This document shows, one piece after another, positions 26,447-35,293 of a stretch of DNA of 64,000 nt. Origin of the DNA: JAGVSR01 sp963786675 (GTDB taxonomy: Bacteria > Pseudomonadota > Alphaproteobacteria > Rhizobiales > Hyphomicrobiaceae); contig CAWAZY010000004.1 in the NCBI GenBank assembly GCA_963786675.1, forward strand, positions 62,001 through 126,000, written 5' to 3'. Within the stretch, counting starts at the first letter, position 1. Every line of letters starts with the position of its first letter. The translations under genes and the position numbers were made by a program. The notes under the pieces are model-generated. The model did no database searches. It was not told the DNA's origin and was given only the letters and a program-made list of their open reading frames with translations.

Positions 26447-27445
26447 ATGTCAGCCTTGCCGGAAACCATGACCGCCGTCGCCATCCAGGGGAAGGGCGAA
26501 CCCGATGTACTGGTCGCGGAAAGGCGCCCCACCCCTGTGCCGGGCGAGGGCGACGTGCTGATCAAGGTTTCAGCGGCTGGCGTCAATCGCCCGGACGTCC
26601 TGCAACGCAGAGGCCTATACCCCGCGCCGAAGGGCCATAACGACCTGCCGGGCCTCGAAGTCGCCGGCACGGTCGCAGCGGTCGGCTCCGGCGTCACGCG
26701 CTTTGCCCCTGGCCAGCGCGTCATGGCGCTCGTCAACGGCGGCGGCTATGCCGAATATTGCCTCGCCGACACCGGCGCGACGCTGCCCATACCCGAGGGC
26801 CTTTCTGATCTGGAAGCGGCCGGGCTACCGGAAACCTTCTTCACCGTCTGGCACAATGTCTTTGAACGCGGCGCGCTGAAATCCGGTGAAACCTTTCTCA
26901 TTCATGGTGGCACGAGCGGCATCGGCGTCACGGCCATCCAGCTCGCCAAGGCGTTCGGTGCAAAGGTCCTGACGACCGCCGGATCGGACGAAAAATGTAG
27001 CGCCGCACAGGCCCTGGGGGCCGACCGGGCCATCAACTACCGGACCGAGGACTTTTCCGACGTGGTCAAGGCGGAGACGGCCGGACGCGGCGTCGATGTC
27101 ATCCTGGACATGGTTGGCGGCGACTACATCGAGAAGAACTTGCGCGCGCTCGCCGACGATGGCCGCCTCGTCTACATCGGCTTCCAGTCGGGCTCACAGG
27201 CCAATCTCGACCTCATGCGGCTGATGCTGAAGCGCCTGACGCTGACCGGCTCGACGCTGCGCATCCGCTCGGCCGCGGTCAAAGCGGCCATTGCCCGTCA
27301 GGTGGAAGAAAAAGTCCTACCGCTGGTGGTATCGGGCCAAGTCAAAGTGCCCATCGACAGCGTCTTTGCGCTCACCGAGGCCAGCGAAGCCCACCGCCGC
27401 ATGGAAAGCGGCGCGCATATCGGCAAGATCATCCTGAAGGTCTGA
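26447..27445 (+). CDS. NAD(P)H-quinone oxidoreductase (PIG3-type, zinc-free MDR family)
   Basis: 332 residues. Medium-chain reductase with a GroES-like N-terminal domain (MTAVAIQGKGEPDVL, VLIKVSAAGVNRPDVLQRRG, PGLEVAGTV) and a Rossmann NADPH domain (ETFLIHGGTSGIGVTAIQLAK; nucleotide loop TAGSDEKCSAA). It lacks the structural zinc cysteines, as in the Qor/PIG3 group. The ATG at 26447 has GGGGA upstream. It reduces quinones or other electrophiles in the cytoplasm. A hairpin follows at 27499-27533. Confidence 0.9.
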   Translation: MSALPETMTAVAIQGKGEPDVLVAERRPTPVPGEGDVLIKVSAAGVNRPDVLQRRGLYPAPKGHNDLPGLEVAGTVAAVGSGVTRFAPGQRVMALVNGGGYAEYCLADTGATLPIPEGLSDLEAAGLPETFFTVWHNVFERGALKSGETFLIHGGTSGIGVTAIQLAKAFGAKVLTTAGSDEKCSAAQALGADRAINYRTEDFSDVVKAETAGRGVDVILDMVGGDYIEKNLRALADDGRLVYIGFQSGSQANLDLMRLMLKRLTLTGSTLRIRSAAVKAAIARQVEEKVLPLVVSGQVKVPIDSVFALTEASEAHRRMESGAHIGKIILKV

Positions 27446-27498
27446 TGTCACGCGGCCAGGCCGAGACGGGCCGGCGCGGAGCGGCGCTCAAAACTTAA

Positions 27499-27533
27499 GA
27501 AAGGACCGGAGCAGCGGCAGCTCCGGCCCTTTC
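27499..27533 (+). terminator. Terminator hairpin after the quinone oxidoreductase gene
   Basis: An inverted repeat GAAAGGACCGGAGC / GCTCCGGCCCTTTC with one mismatch and a 7-nt loop, 54 bp after the stop. The 3' arm ends in TTTC. The remaining 27534-27889 shows no gene I can support; it should contain the aroC promoter. Confidence 0.7.
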
Positions 27534-27889
27534 CCATGACACAAAGCCAGCTCGAGGCGGTTGCTCAGACCGCCAGGAACGGGCTTTTTTGGAGTTTGAA
27601 ACTCAAAACCACGCGAACTACGAGACGCGGAATGGCCACGGTGCGACCGCGCCATCCTTCTCGCACCTCATGTCCTCTCCTTTCTCCAAAGGTGCAAGAC
27701 ACGCGGTACTGCGTTCCGGTCTATCTGCGTCGCCGGGGACTGTCACGGGCCTTCGCAACTCTGGCCCGGCTTGCCGTCGTGCCCGCACCCCCGTAAGACG
27801 GTGTGCACCGGCGCGAGTTTCAAGGGTTGCATCCGCCACGCCTTTGAAACGTCTCGCGCCTTCATCCGCTTCAGGGTCCAGCGGCTTTC

Positions 27890-29000
27890 ATGTCACACAA
27901 CACCTTCGGCCATCTTTTCCGCGTCACGACCTGGGGCGAAAGCCACGGGCCCGCCATCGGCTGCGTCGTGGACGGATGCCCGCCGGGCATTCCCCTGACG
28001 GCAGCGGATCTCCAGGTGTTTCTCGACAAGCGTCGGCCCGGCCAGTCGCGCTTCGTGACCCAGCGCCAGGAACCCGACGCGGTGGAAATCCTGTCCGGCG
28101 TCTTTCCCGACGCAGACGGCCGGCCCGTGACCACGGGCACGCCGATCTCGCTCCTCATCCGCAATGTCGATCAGCGCTCGAAGGACTATGGCGACATCGC
28201 CGAGAAATTCCGGCCCGGACACGCCGACTACACCTATCAGGCCAAGTACGGACTGCGCGATTATCGCGGCGGAGGACGCTCATCGGCGCGTGAGACGGCG
28301 GCGCGCGTGGCCGCTGGCGGCGTCGCGCGTCTCGTGCTCGGCGGCGGCATCATCGGTGCGCGGCGCGCTCGTGCAGATCGGCAGCAAGAAGATCGACCGC
28401 AACCGCTGGAACTGGGACGAGGTCGGCAACAATCCCTTCTTCTGCCCCGACGCGGACATGGCCAAGGAATGGGAAGGCTATCTCGACGGCATCCGCAAGG
28501 CGGGCTCGTCTATCGGCGCCATCATCGAAGTCGTGGCGGAGGGCGTGCCGGCCGGCTGGGGCGCGCCGCTGTACGGCAAGCTCGACCAGGATATCGCCAG
28601 CGCCATGATGTCCATCAACGCCGTCAAAGGCGTCGAGATCGGAGCCGGCATGGGCGCGGCTGAACTGACGGGCGAGGAAAACGCCGACGAAATGCGCCCG
28701 AACGCCATTCCGCATGGCCGCCACCACGGACCGGGGTTCATGTCGAACCACGCCGGCGGTATCCTGGGCGGTATCTCATCCGGACAGCCCATCGTGTGCC
28801 GCTTCGCGGTCAAGCCGACGTCGTCGATCCTGACGCCCCGGCGCACCGTGACGACGTCGGGCGAGGCAACGACCATCCTGACCAAGGGCCGCCACGATCC
28901 GTGCGTCGGTATTCGCGCAGTCCCAGTCGGCGAGGCGATGCTCGCTTGCGTGCTCGCCGATCACATGCTGCGCCATCGGGGCCAGTGCGGCACGGTCTGA
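27890..29000 (+). pseudogene. aroC: Chorismate synthase, one frameshift
   Basis: The last enzyme of the shikimate pathway, converting EPSP to chorismate with reduced FMN. The N-terminal part reads MSHNTFGHLFRVTTWGESHG, CPPGIPL, RRPGQSRFVTQRQEPD and YRGGGRSSARETAARVAAGG. At about 28355 the frame shifts, and RGALVQIGSKKIDRN continues to RPNAIPHGRHHGPGFMSNHAGGILGGISSGQPIV-type motifs and the C-terminus. ATCATCGGTGCGCGG would read I-I-V-R-G if one G were removed. Total about 370 residues, normal for the family. Because aroC is normally essential, a base-calling insertion is the likelier cause. Confidence 0.9.
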
Positions 29001-29047
29001 GATTGAACGCGACTCGGCCCCGGCACAGCGTCCACAGGGAGAGAAAG

Positions 29048-30859
29048 ATGCGCTCAAGGTTGGCAGCGGGAGCAATCGCCGGTTTTGCAATTCAGATGGC
29101 GCTCGCCGTTTCGCCACCTGTCGGCGCGGCCGAAGTGACGGAAGAGCGCCTGCGCGCCGCCGGCAGCGACCGCGACAACTGGCTAAGCCACGGCCGTGAC
29201 CTCGCCGGACGCCGTTATTCACCGCTGGACCAGATCAACACCGGCAACGTCAAGCGCCTCCTCCCTGCGTTTCTTTATCAGACCGGAACGGCTGCCACGT
29301 TCCAAACCACGCCGCTCGTCGCCGACGGGATCATGTACGTTTCCGCGCCCTTCTCGCACGTCTCCGCACTCGATGCCCGCACCGGCAAGCTGATCTGGCG
29401 TTACGCGCATAAGCTGCAGACGAAAAAGCTGTGCTGTGGTCCGGCCAATCGCGGCGTCGCGCTTGGGTACGGCAAGGTCTACATCGCCACCAACGACGCC
29501 CGTCTCGTGGCACTCGACGCCAAAACCGGCGCGCCCGTCTGGGACGTGCAGATGGCTGAGACCAATGCCGATAAGACCGAAGACAAGGCGGCGCTGGATC
29601 TGACTGATCCGGCGTTGAAGGGCAAGGTCACGGGGTCGACCGGTGTCGGGGCCGTTGCCGCGCCGCTCGTGATCGACGGCAAGGTGATCGCGGGCATCAC
29701 CGGTGTGGGCTATGGGCTGCACCTGGACAGCGATCGCCCCGGCGCTCCGCTGGGAACCGTCGTCGGCGTTGCTGGCCGCTACGGCAGGCCGGGATTCATG
29801 GCGGCATTCGATGCCGAAACTGGACAGCGCATCTGGCAGTTCGACACCACGCAGGAGGGCTGGGAGGGCGAATTTTCGGCCATCACCAAGGACGGCAACC
29901 GCCTGCCGCGCGACATCGGAGCTGAAAAGGCGGCGATGACGAAACACCGCGATGCGTGGAAGTTTGGCGGCGGCTCGATCTGGCATTCACCCAGCGTCGA
30001 TCTCGATCTTGGCCTCATCTACTTCGGTGTCGGCAATCCCTCGCCGCAGTCGGCGGGCGAAGGCCGGCCCGGTGACAATCTCTACACCACATCCCTGGTG
30101 GCGCTTGATCTCAAGACCGGCAAACGCAAGTGGCACTTCCAGCAGGTGCCGCACGACCTGTGGGGCTACGATGTTGCGAGCCCGCCGGCCCTGTTCGACG
30201 TGACGCGGGACGGCACGACCATTCCCGCGGTCGGTCAGGCGTCCAAGCTCGGCTGGTACTATATCCACGACCGCCGCGATGGCACGCTGATCAAGCGCTC
30301 CGAACCGTTCGTGCCGCAATCCAACATGTTCATGGCCCCGACGCGCGAAGGTGTCGTCATCTCGCCGGGCGTCGCGGGCGGCGCCAACTGGTCACCTGCA
30401 GCTGTGGATCAGGCCAACGGTCTGGCATTCGTCGCCGCCATGCATCTGCCGACGCGCTACCATACGGCGGAAATCCCGGCCACCGACGCAAAGCCCGCCG
30501 TGACGTATTACACGTTTGAGCCCGCGAAGGGGCCATCGTGGGGCACGCTCTCGGCCATCGACCTGACGTCCGGTGCCATCCGCTGGCAACACAAGACGGA
30601 CGAACCACTGGTGGGCGGTACGCTGGCAACGGCCGGCGGCCTCGTCTTCACGGGGGAGGGCAACGGTGACTTCGCCGCCTTCGACGCCAAATCCGGCGCC
30701 AAACTCTGGCGCTTCAACTGCGGCGCGGGCGTCAACGCGCCGCCCATGACGTACGCCGTCGATGGCCGCCAGTATGTGGCTGTCGCGGCGGGTGGCAGCC
30801 AGATCTGGGGCTTTCCCCAGGGCGGCACAGTGGCAGTCTTCGCGCTGCCAGAAGACTAG
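29048..30859 (+). CDS. PQQ-dependent dehydrogenase (methanol/ethanol dehydrogenase family)
   Basis: 603 residues. A signal peptide (about 1-28) and then an eight-bladed quinoprotein propeller with repeated tryptophan-docking motifs (ALDARTGKLIWRY, ALDAKTGAPVWDV, AFDAETGQRIWQF, ALDLKTGKRKWHF). The vicinal cysteines Cys129-Cys130 that form the disulfide over PQQ are present. There is no C-terminal cytochrome domain. At the usual DYD active-site position the sequence is GYD (373-375). It oxidises alcohols or sugars in the periplasm; the substrate cannot be assigned. GGGAGA precedes the ATG. No pqq genes are in the window. Confidence 0.87.
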   Translation: MRSRLAAGAIAGFAIQMALAVSPPVGAAEVTEERLRAAGSDRDNWLSHGRDLAGRRYSPLDQINTGNVKRLLPAFLYQTGTAATFQTTPLVADGIMYVSAPFSHVSALDARTGKLIWRYAHKLQTKKLCCGPANRGVALGYGKVYIATNDARLVALDAKTGAPVWDVQMAETNADKTEDKAALDLTDPALKGKVTGSTGVGAVAAPLVIDGKVIAGITGVGYGLHLDSDRPGAPLGTVVGVAGRYGRPGFMAAFDAETGQRIWQFDTTQEGWEGEFSAITKDGNRLPRDIGAEKAAMTKHRDAWKFGGGSIWHSPSVDLDLGLIYFGVGNPSPQSAGEGRPGDNLYTTSLVALDLKTGKRKWHFQQVPHDLWGYDVASPPALFDVTRDGTTIPAVGQASKLGWYYIHDRRDGTLIKRSEPFVPQSNMFMAPTREGVVISPGVAGGANWSPAAVDQANGLAFVAAMHLPTRYHTAEIPATDAKPAVTYYTFEPAKGPSWGTLSAIDLTSGAIRWQHKTDEPLVGGTLATAGGLVFTGEGNGDFAAFDAKSGAKLWRFNCGAGVNAPPMTYAVDGRQYVAVAAGGSQIWGFPQGGTVAVFALPED

Positions 30860-30870
30860 TTCAGCGTACC

Positions 30871-31539
30871 TCAGCGGTCCGGCACAAGGGTCATGTCTGC
30901 GAACACGAACCCGTCGCGCGTCACAACCTCACCGACCTGCACCGGCACGCCGTGCCTGAACATCGGTCCTGCGGCGACACAGGTGTGGAACTCCCCATTC
31001 TCGCCGCACGGATCGACACCCGCGGGGAGATCGTCGAGGAACGACGTATCGAAGAGGCGGCCCGCGAAAGAAGCATCGAGCTTTGCCGGATCCACCGTCG
31101 CGACATAGGTGACGAGGCCCCCGTCAATCATCTCCTCGGCCAGCTGCCGCGTCGGCATTTGCCACAGCGGGAAAATTGGCTTCAGTCCGGTTCCCGCGAG
31201 TTTCTCTTCGCGGTAGCTGCGAATGTCTTCAAGGTAGAGATCGCCGAAAGCCATCGCTTCGATGCCGGCGTTGACTTGCGACGACACGAACTCACCCATC
31301 AGGCTCTCGTAGGCGTCGTTCAAGCACGGCCAGGGCAGCGGGATGACATGCAAGGGCAGTCCCGCGGCGGCGGCCTGGGCTTCGAGAATGGATCGCCGCA
31401 CGCCATGCATGGCCACGCGATCGAATTCGGCGTTCGTGGTCGTCACAAGTCCAACCACGTCCACATCCGGGTCCTGCCGCAGCATGTGGAGCGACCACGC
31501 GCTGTCTTTCCCGCTCGACCAACTCAACAATGTCCGCAT
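30871..31539 (-). CDS. Diphthine-ammonia-ligase-like ATP pyrophosphatase (DUF71)
   Basis: 222 residues from the ATG at 31539 (MRTLLSWSSGKDS); 31551 is an in-frame alternative. N-type ATP pyrophosphatase with the PP-loop SSGKDSAW, then VVGLVTTTNAEFDRVAMHG and the family motif EAMAFGDLYLEDIRSYRE. In eukaryotes and archaea Dph6 amidates diphthine on EF2. Bacteria lack diphthamide, so the bacterial role is unknown. It is convergent with the PQQ dehydrogenase and divergent from cobB. Confidence 0.85.
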   Translation of the reverse strand: MRTLLSWSSGKDSAWSLHMLRQDPDVDVVGLVTTTNAEFDRVAMHGVRRSILEAQAAAAGLPLHVIPLPWPCLNDAYESLMGEFVSSQVNAGIEAMAFGDLYLEDIRSYREEKLAGTGLKPIFPLWQMPTRQLAEEMIDGGLVTYVATVDPAKLDASFAGRLFDTSFLDDLPAGVDPCGENGEFHTCVAAGPMFRHGVPVQVGEVVTRDGFVFADMTLVPDR

Positions 31540-31663
31540 CTGTTCTCCCAAAGACCGTTGCGGGCGCGCACCGCTCCTGCAATGCGCTAACCATGCCCCC
31601 TCGCCATCGCCTGCCGGAGTGTCGTAGCTTGCCCGCCTAGAAACGCAAACGGAGCGGCAACGA

Positions 31664-32368
31664 ATGCCCGACTACGAAAGCATTGTCATTCTCACTGGAG
31701 CCGGCATCTCAGCCGAATCCGGAGTTCCGACCTTCCGCGACAAGACCGGGATCTGGGCCCAGTACGACTATCGCGATGTGGCGACACCCGAAGGCTTTGA
31801 GAAGAACCCGCAGCTGGTTCACGAATTCTACAACATGCGCCGGCGCGCCCATAAGACCGTTGCACCCAATGCGGCGCATCTGGCGCTTGCACACCTGGAG
31901 CGCCAGCATCCCGGCACGGTGACACTCATCACGCAGAATGTGGACCACCTGCACGAGATGGCGGGCTCGGAAAACATCATCCACATGCACGGCGAAGCCC
32001 TGAAGGCTTGGTGCACGGGCTGCAACACACGCATGCCCTGGACCGACGACATGTTTCTCGAAACAGCCTGCCCCGCGTGCAAGGCAACCGGCACGCTGCG
32101 GCCCGACGTCGTGTGGTTCGGTGAGATGCCCTACCACATGGACCGGATCAGGGAAGAACTGGCCGAGGCGGACTTGTTTATTTCAATTGGCACCAGTGGC
32201 AACGTTTATCCAGCCGCGGGCTTCGTCGCCATTGCGGCTGAGAACGGCGCCCATGCGGTCGAACTGAACCTGGAGCCCTCGGAAGGCCGGTCGCATTTCG
32301 CCGAAGCGATCCACGGCCCCGCCACGGAAATTGTGCCCGAATACGTGCGCCGCTTACTCGACGTGTAG
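31664..32368 (+). CDS. cobB: NAD-dependent protein deacylase (sirtuin, SIRT5-like)
   Basis: 234 residues. NAD-binding GAGISAESGVPTFRD (12-26), TQNVDHLHEMAG (90-101), catalytic His109, and the zinc site CxxC (Cys117, Cys120) and CxxC (Cys136, Cys139). Tyr56 and Arg59 in EFYNMRR form the Y-x-x-R signature of class III sirtuins, which prefer succinyl-lysine or similar acidic acyl groups over acetyl-lysine. It therefore probably removes succinyl and acetyl groups from metabolic enzymes. Its length is normal and it has its own promoter region. Confidence 0.93.
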   Translation: MPDYESIVILTGAGISAESGVPTFRDKTGIWAQYDYRDVATPEGFEKNPQLVHEFYNMRRRAHKTVAPNAAHLALAHLERQHPGTVTLITQNVDHLHEMAGSENIIHMHGEALKAWCTGCNTRMPWTDDMFLETACPACKATGTLRPDVVWFGEMPYHMDRIREELAEADLFISIGTSGNVYPAAGFVAIAAENGAHAVELNLEPSEGRSHFAEAIHGPATEIVPEYVRRLLDV

Positions 32369-32372
32369 CGTC

Positions 32373-33599
32373 TCACCGCTGGAAGACCGTCACGGCTTCA
32401 ACATGCGGCGAGAAAATGAACTGATCGATCGGGTGAACCGGGCCCATCTTGAACCCGGCATCGATCAACGTGCGCGCATCGCGGGCCAAAGTCGCCGGCG
32501 CGCACGTCACCGCAATCACCACCGGTACCTTAGAACGCGCCAGCCGCTCCGCCTGCTCCGCGGCCCCCGCGCGCGGCGGATCCAGCACCACCGCATCGAA
32601 GTTTTCGAGTTCCTTTGGCGACAGCGGCTCGCGAAAGAGATCGCGCACGCGGGCCTCAATCGGCTTTAACCCACTGGCACGGCGCACGGCAGCTTCCAGC
32701 ACTTGAATGGCGCGCCGGTCGCTGTCGAAGGCCGTCACCTGGACGCGGCGGGCCAATGGAAATGTGAAGGTGCCAAGCCCGGAGAACAAATCCGCGACAC
32801 GCTTGGCCTTTTTCGGCAGCGCCGCCGTCACCAGATCGATCATCACCCGTTCCGCTTCCGGGACGGCTTGCAGGAACAGCGACGGTGGCACATCGACCTC
32901 GACTCCACTCAGAGCCAGCCGCGGTTCGGCGCGCACCACGATGGGGTCACCGGCGACGACAAGACGCGCAATGCGCGCGCTGTCAGCCAAACCGGCCAGT
33001 TGCGCGCGTTCGTCGGGCTTCAGCATTTTATGGCCGTTGTCGAACGCCACATCGAGCCCTGCATCCAGGCGCGTCACGACGAGGCGCCCGCTCGTCCGGT
33101 CCGGCATGGCGATTTTGGCCATGGCCTTGAAGTGAGGCAGTGCGGCAACGATCGCGGCGTCGAGCAGCAGGCATTCGTCCATGTTGACCAGCGCATGCTG
33201 GCCTTCTTCGCGAAAGCCGATCACCACGTCCGCGCCGCGGCGTTCGATACCCAGAAACGCCCGCCGCCGTGTTTGAAGCGGCAGACGCAGAACAGGACGC
33301 ACATCTGCAACGAGCCCGCGGTGTGCGAAAGCTTCGCGCACAATCGCCGTCTTCCATTCATTATAGAGGGCATCATTCATGTGCTGGGACATGCATCCGC
33401 CACACGTCCCGAAATGCCGGCAGGGTGCCACTCGCCGCGCGGGACTATCCGTGACGCGGCGCGGCGGCGCCCCGTCGCCGATCTCCCAAGTCTCACCGGG
33501 TAACGCGCCGGCGATGAAGCGGTCGGTTCCCTCAGACCGCGCCACGCCATCGCCCTTGGCGCCCAGGCGCTCAATTGTCACCACCAGCGGTTCAGGCAT
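32373..33599 (-). CDS. TrmA/RlmD-type RNA (uracil-5)-methyltransferase
   Basis: 408 residues. An iron-sulfur cluster motif (CRHFGTCGGC, with the fourth cysteine later) follows a short TRAM-like start (ERLGAKGDGVA). The methyltransferase domain has SAM motif VADLFSGLGTFTFPLARR, LDPPRAGA, and the catalytic Cys in VIAVTCAPATLARDAR. It makes m5U in rRNA or tRNA; the family does not reveal the site. The start overlaps the stop of tlyA by 8 bp, so the two are coupled. Confidence 0.9.
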   Translation of the reverse strand: MPEPLVVTIERLGAKGDGVARSEGTDRFIAGALPGETWEIGDGAPPRRVTDSPARRVAPCRHFGTCGGCMSQHMNDALYNEWKTAIVREAFAHRGLVADVRPVLRLPLQTRRRAFLGIERRGADVVIGFREEGQHALVNMDECLLLDAAIVAALPHFKAMAKIAMPDRTSGRLVVTRLDAGLDVAFDNGHKMLKPDERAQLAGLADSARIARLVVAGDPIVVRAEPRLALSGVEVDVPPSLFLQAVPEAERVMIDLVTAALPKKAKRVADLFSGLGTFTFPLARRVQVTAFDSDRRAIQVLEAAVRRASGLKPIEARVRDLFREPLSPKELENFDAVVLDPPRAGAAEQAERLARSKVPVVIAVTCAPATLARDARTLIDAGFKMGPVHPIDQFIFSPHVEAVTVFQR

Positions 33600-34332
33600 C
33601 GCGCGTGGCTCCGATCAGAAATTCGATATTGCCCGACCCGCCCTCGATGGGCGATGGCACGAGGCCCGCGACGCGCCATCCCGGCGATTGCGCAATCAAT
33701 GCGGAAATGCGTTCGACAGCGGCCGCACGCTGACTGTCGTCCTTGACGAGCCCACCCTTGCCGACGCCATCCCGGCCGACTTCGAACTGCGGTTTGATCA
33801 GGGCGACGAGCCACGCGCCCGGTGCGCAGAGGTCCATCAGGCCCGGCAGAACTTTGGTCAGCGAAATGAAACTCAGATCGATCGTCACGGCCGTCACCGC
33901 GTCATCGAAGTCCGCCACGGAAAGCGCACGCACATCCTGCCCTTCACGAGACACGACATCGTCACGTCCGCGCAGGCTGGGATGCAATTGCTCATTCCCC
34001 ACATCGACGGCGTACACACGGCGGGCGCCGGCTTGAAGCAACAGTTGCGTGAACCCACCGGTCGAAGCGCCCGCATCGAGCGCGGTGCGGCCGGCCGCGT
34101 CGAACCCGAACGCATCCAGCGCAGCCCTGAGTTTCAGTGCGCCGCGCGAGACGAATGCGGTTCCCGCTTCGGGCGAAATACTGATGTCCGCGCCGTCAGC
34201 GACTTGCGTGCCGGCCTTGGCGACAACCACACCGTCGACCGTGACAAGACCACGCAGGATGGCATCGCGCGCCCGCGATCTGGACGGCACGAGGCCGCGC
34301 GCCACCAAGAGTTCGTCCAGACGCTTTTTCAT
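33592..34332 (-). CDS. tlyA: TlyA-family 2'-O-ribose rRNA methyltransferase
   Basis: 246 residues from the ATG at 34332. S4-like RNA-binding domain (MKKRLDELLVARGLVPSRSRA), then the FtsJ-type SAM domain (ALDAGASTGGFTQLLLQAGA, AVDVGNEQLHPSL, TIDLSFISL, LIKPQFEVG). Homologues methylate 16S and 23S rRNA cytidines and set capreomycin sensitivity. The older haemolysin label for this family is misleading. The gene is followed by a TrmA-like methyltransferase with an 8-bp overlap, and lies near dxs as in many Hyphomicrobiales. Confidence 0.9.
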   Translation of the reverse strand: MKKRLDELLVARGLVPSRSRARDAILRGLVTVDGVVVAKAGTQVADGADISISPEAGTAFVSRGALKLRAALDAFGFDAAGRTALDAGASTGGFTQLLLQAGARRVYAVDVGNEQLHPSLRGRDDVVSREGQDVRALSVADFDDAVTAVTIDLSFISLTKVLPGLMDLCAPGAWLVALIKPQFEVGRDGVGKGGLVKDDSQRAAAVERISALIAQSPGWRVAGLVPSPIEGGSGNIEFLIGATRDA

Positions 34333-34395
34333 GGGCCCGGTGTACGCTATCCTGTCCGCCGGACAAGACCCGCCGGTATTCTTTCGGAGTTGATC

Positions 34396-34824
34396 ATGAA
34401 GACCATTTTTGCCGCTGCCGCCCTCGCTGTCCTTACACTTTCGGGCTGCGGCGATGGCAGCCCCGGCCGCACACCTTCGGCCCCCGGCGCCAAGGCCTAT
34501 TTCATCGAGCCGTCGGAAGGCGCGGAAGTGACATCGCCGGTGACCGTGAAATTCGGCATCGAAGGCATGGACATCGTGCCGGCCGGAACTGATCAGGAAC
34601 ACAGCGGACATCACCACATTCTCATCGATACACGCCTCGAGGACGTCAACGCACCCATTCCCGCCGACGACAATCATATTCACTTCGGCAAGGGGCAAAC
34701 GGAAACGACACTCGAACTCAAGCCCGGCAAGCACACGCTCCAACTCGTGCTCGGAGACCACAACCACATCCCCCACGATCCCGTCGTGCAGTCCGAGGTT
34801 CTCACCATCACCGTGAAGGAGTGA
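34396..34824 (+). CDS. DUF4399 lipoprotein
   Basis: 142 residues with lipoprotein signal FAAAALAVLTLSGCGDG (lipobox LSGC). The DUF4399 domain is rich in histidines: EHSGHHHILIDT, DDNHIHFGKGQTET and LGDHNHIPHDP, which suggests metal binding. A GGAG at 34385-34388 supports the ATG at 34396. The function is unknown. It is inserted on the opposite strand between tlyA and the DoxX gene. It probably sits in the periplasm. Confidence 0.85.
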   Translation: MKTIFAAAALAVLTLSGCGDGSPGRTPSAPGAKAYFIEPSEGAEVTSPVTVKFGIEGMDIVPAGTDQEHSGHHHILIDTRLEDVNAPIPADDNHIHFGKGQTETTLELKPGKHTLQLVLGDHNHIPHDPVVQSEVLTITVKE

Positions 34825-34871
34825 CAGGCCGGCGCGGGGTGATCGCTCGGTCCCCCGCGCCGCCAAGCAAA

Positions 34872-35246
34872 TCAATCTCGCACGGCGTAGGGACCCGGCC
34901 CGTTGGCGGCCAGAAAGAGCAGACCACCCGCAATCGCCAAGTTCTTCAAGAACAGAACCTGCTGCACGGAATTGGCGAAGTTGGCGTGGAAAAGTAGTGC
35001 CGCGACGATACAGAACCCGGCCAGCGCCAGGGCCGCCCAGCGCGACAGGACCCCGAACAAGATGGCGAGGCCGCCGCCGAGTTCAGCCAGGATGACGAGC
35101 GGCAGAAGCACGCCGGGCACGCCGAACGCCTGCATGTATTGCAGCGTGGCCTCGTAGCCGACGATCTTCTCCCAGCCCGCAAGTATGAAAATCGCCGACA
35201 GCAGGACGCGGCCCACAAGCGTCAGTATCCCGTGCATGGACGTCAT
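34872..35246 (-). CDS. DoxX family membrane protein
   Basis: 124 residues with four predicted transmembrane helices: LVGRVLLSAIFILAGWEK, GVLLPLVILAELGGGLAILFG, WAALALAGFCIVAALLF and NLAIAGGLLFLAANG. It carries the family motif AELGGG. DoxX proteins are linked to thiol/quinone electron transfer in some species, but the function of this short branch is unclear. It lies on the same strand between dxs and tlyA; the DUF4399 gene on the other strand separates it from tlyA. Confidence 0.88.
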   Translation of the reverse strand: MTSMHGILTLVGRVLLSAIFILAGWEKIVGYEATLQYMQAFGVPGVLLPLVILAELGGGLAILFGVLSRWAALALAGFCIVAALLFHANFANSVQQVLFLKNLAIAGGLLFLAANGPGPYAVRD

Positions 35247-35293
35247 TGTCTAAACCTTCCCGAATTTCCGTGATTGATAAGGTGCAACCGCCG

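Noticed and set aside
33592..34332. Haemolysin or virulence label for TlyA
   Set aside because: The S4 and FtsJ-like methyltransferase motifs show an rRNA methyltransferase; the older name is misleading.
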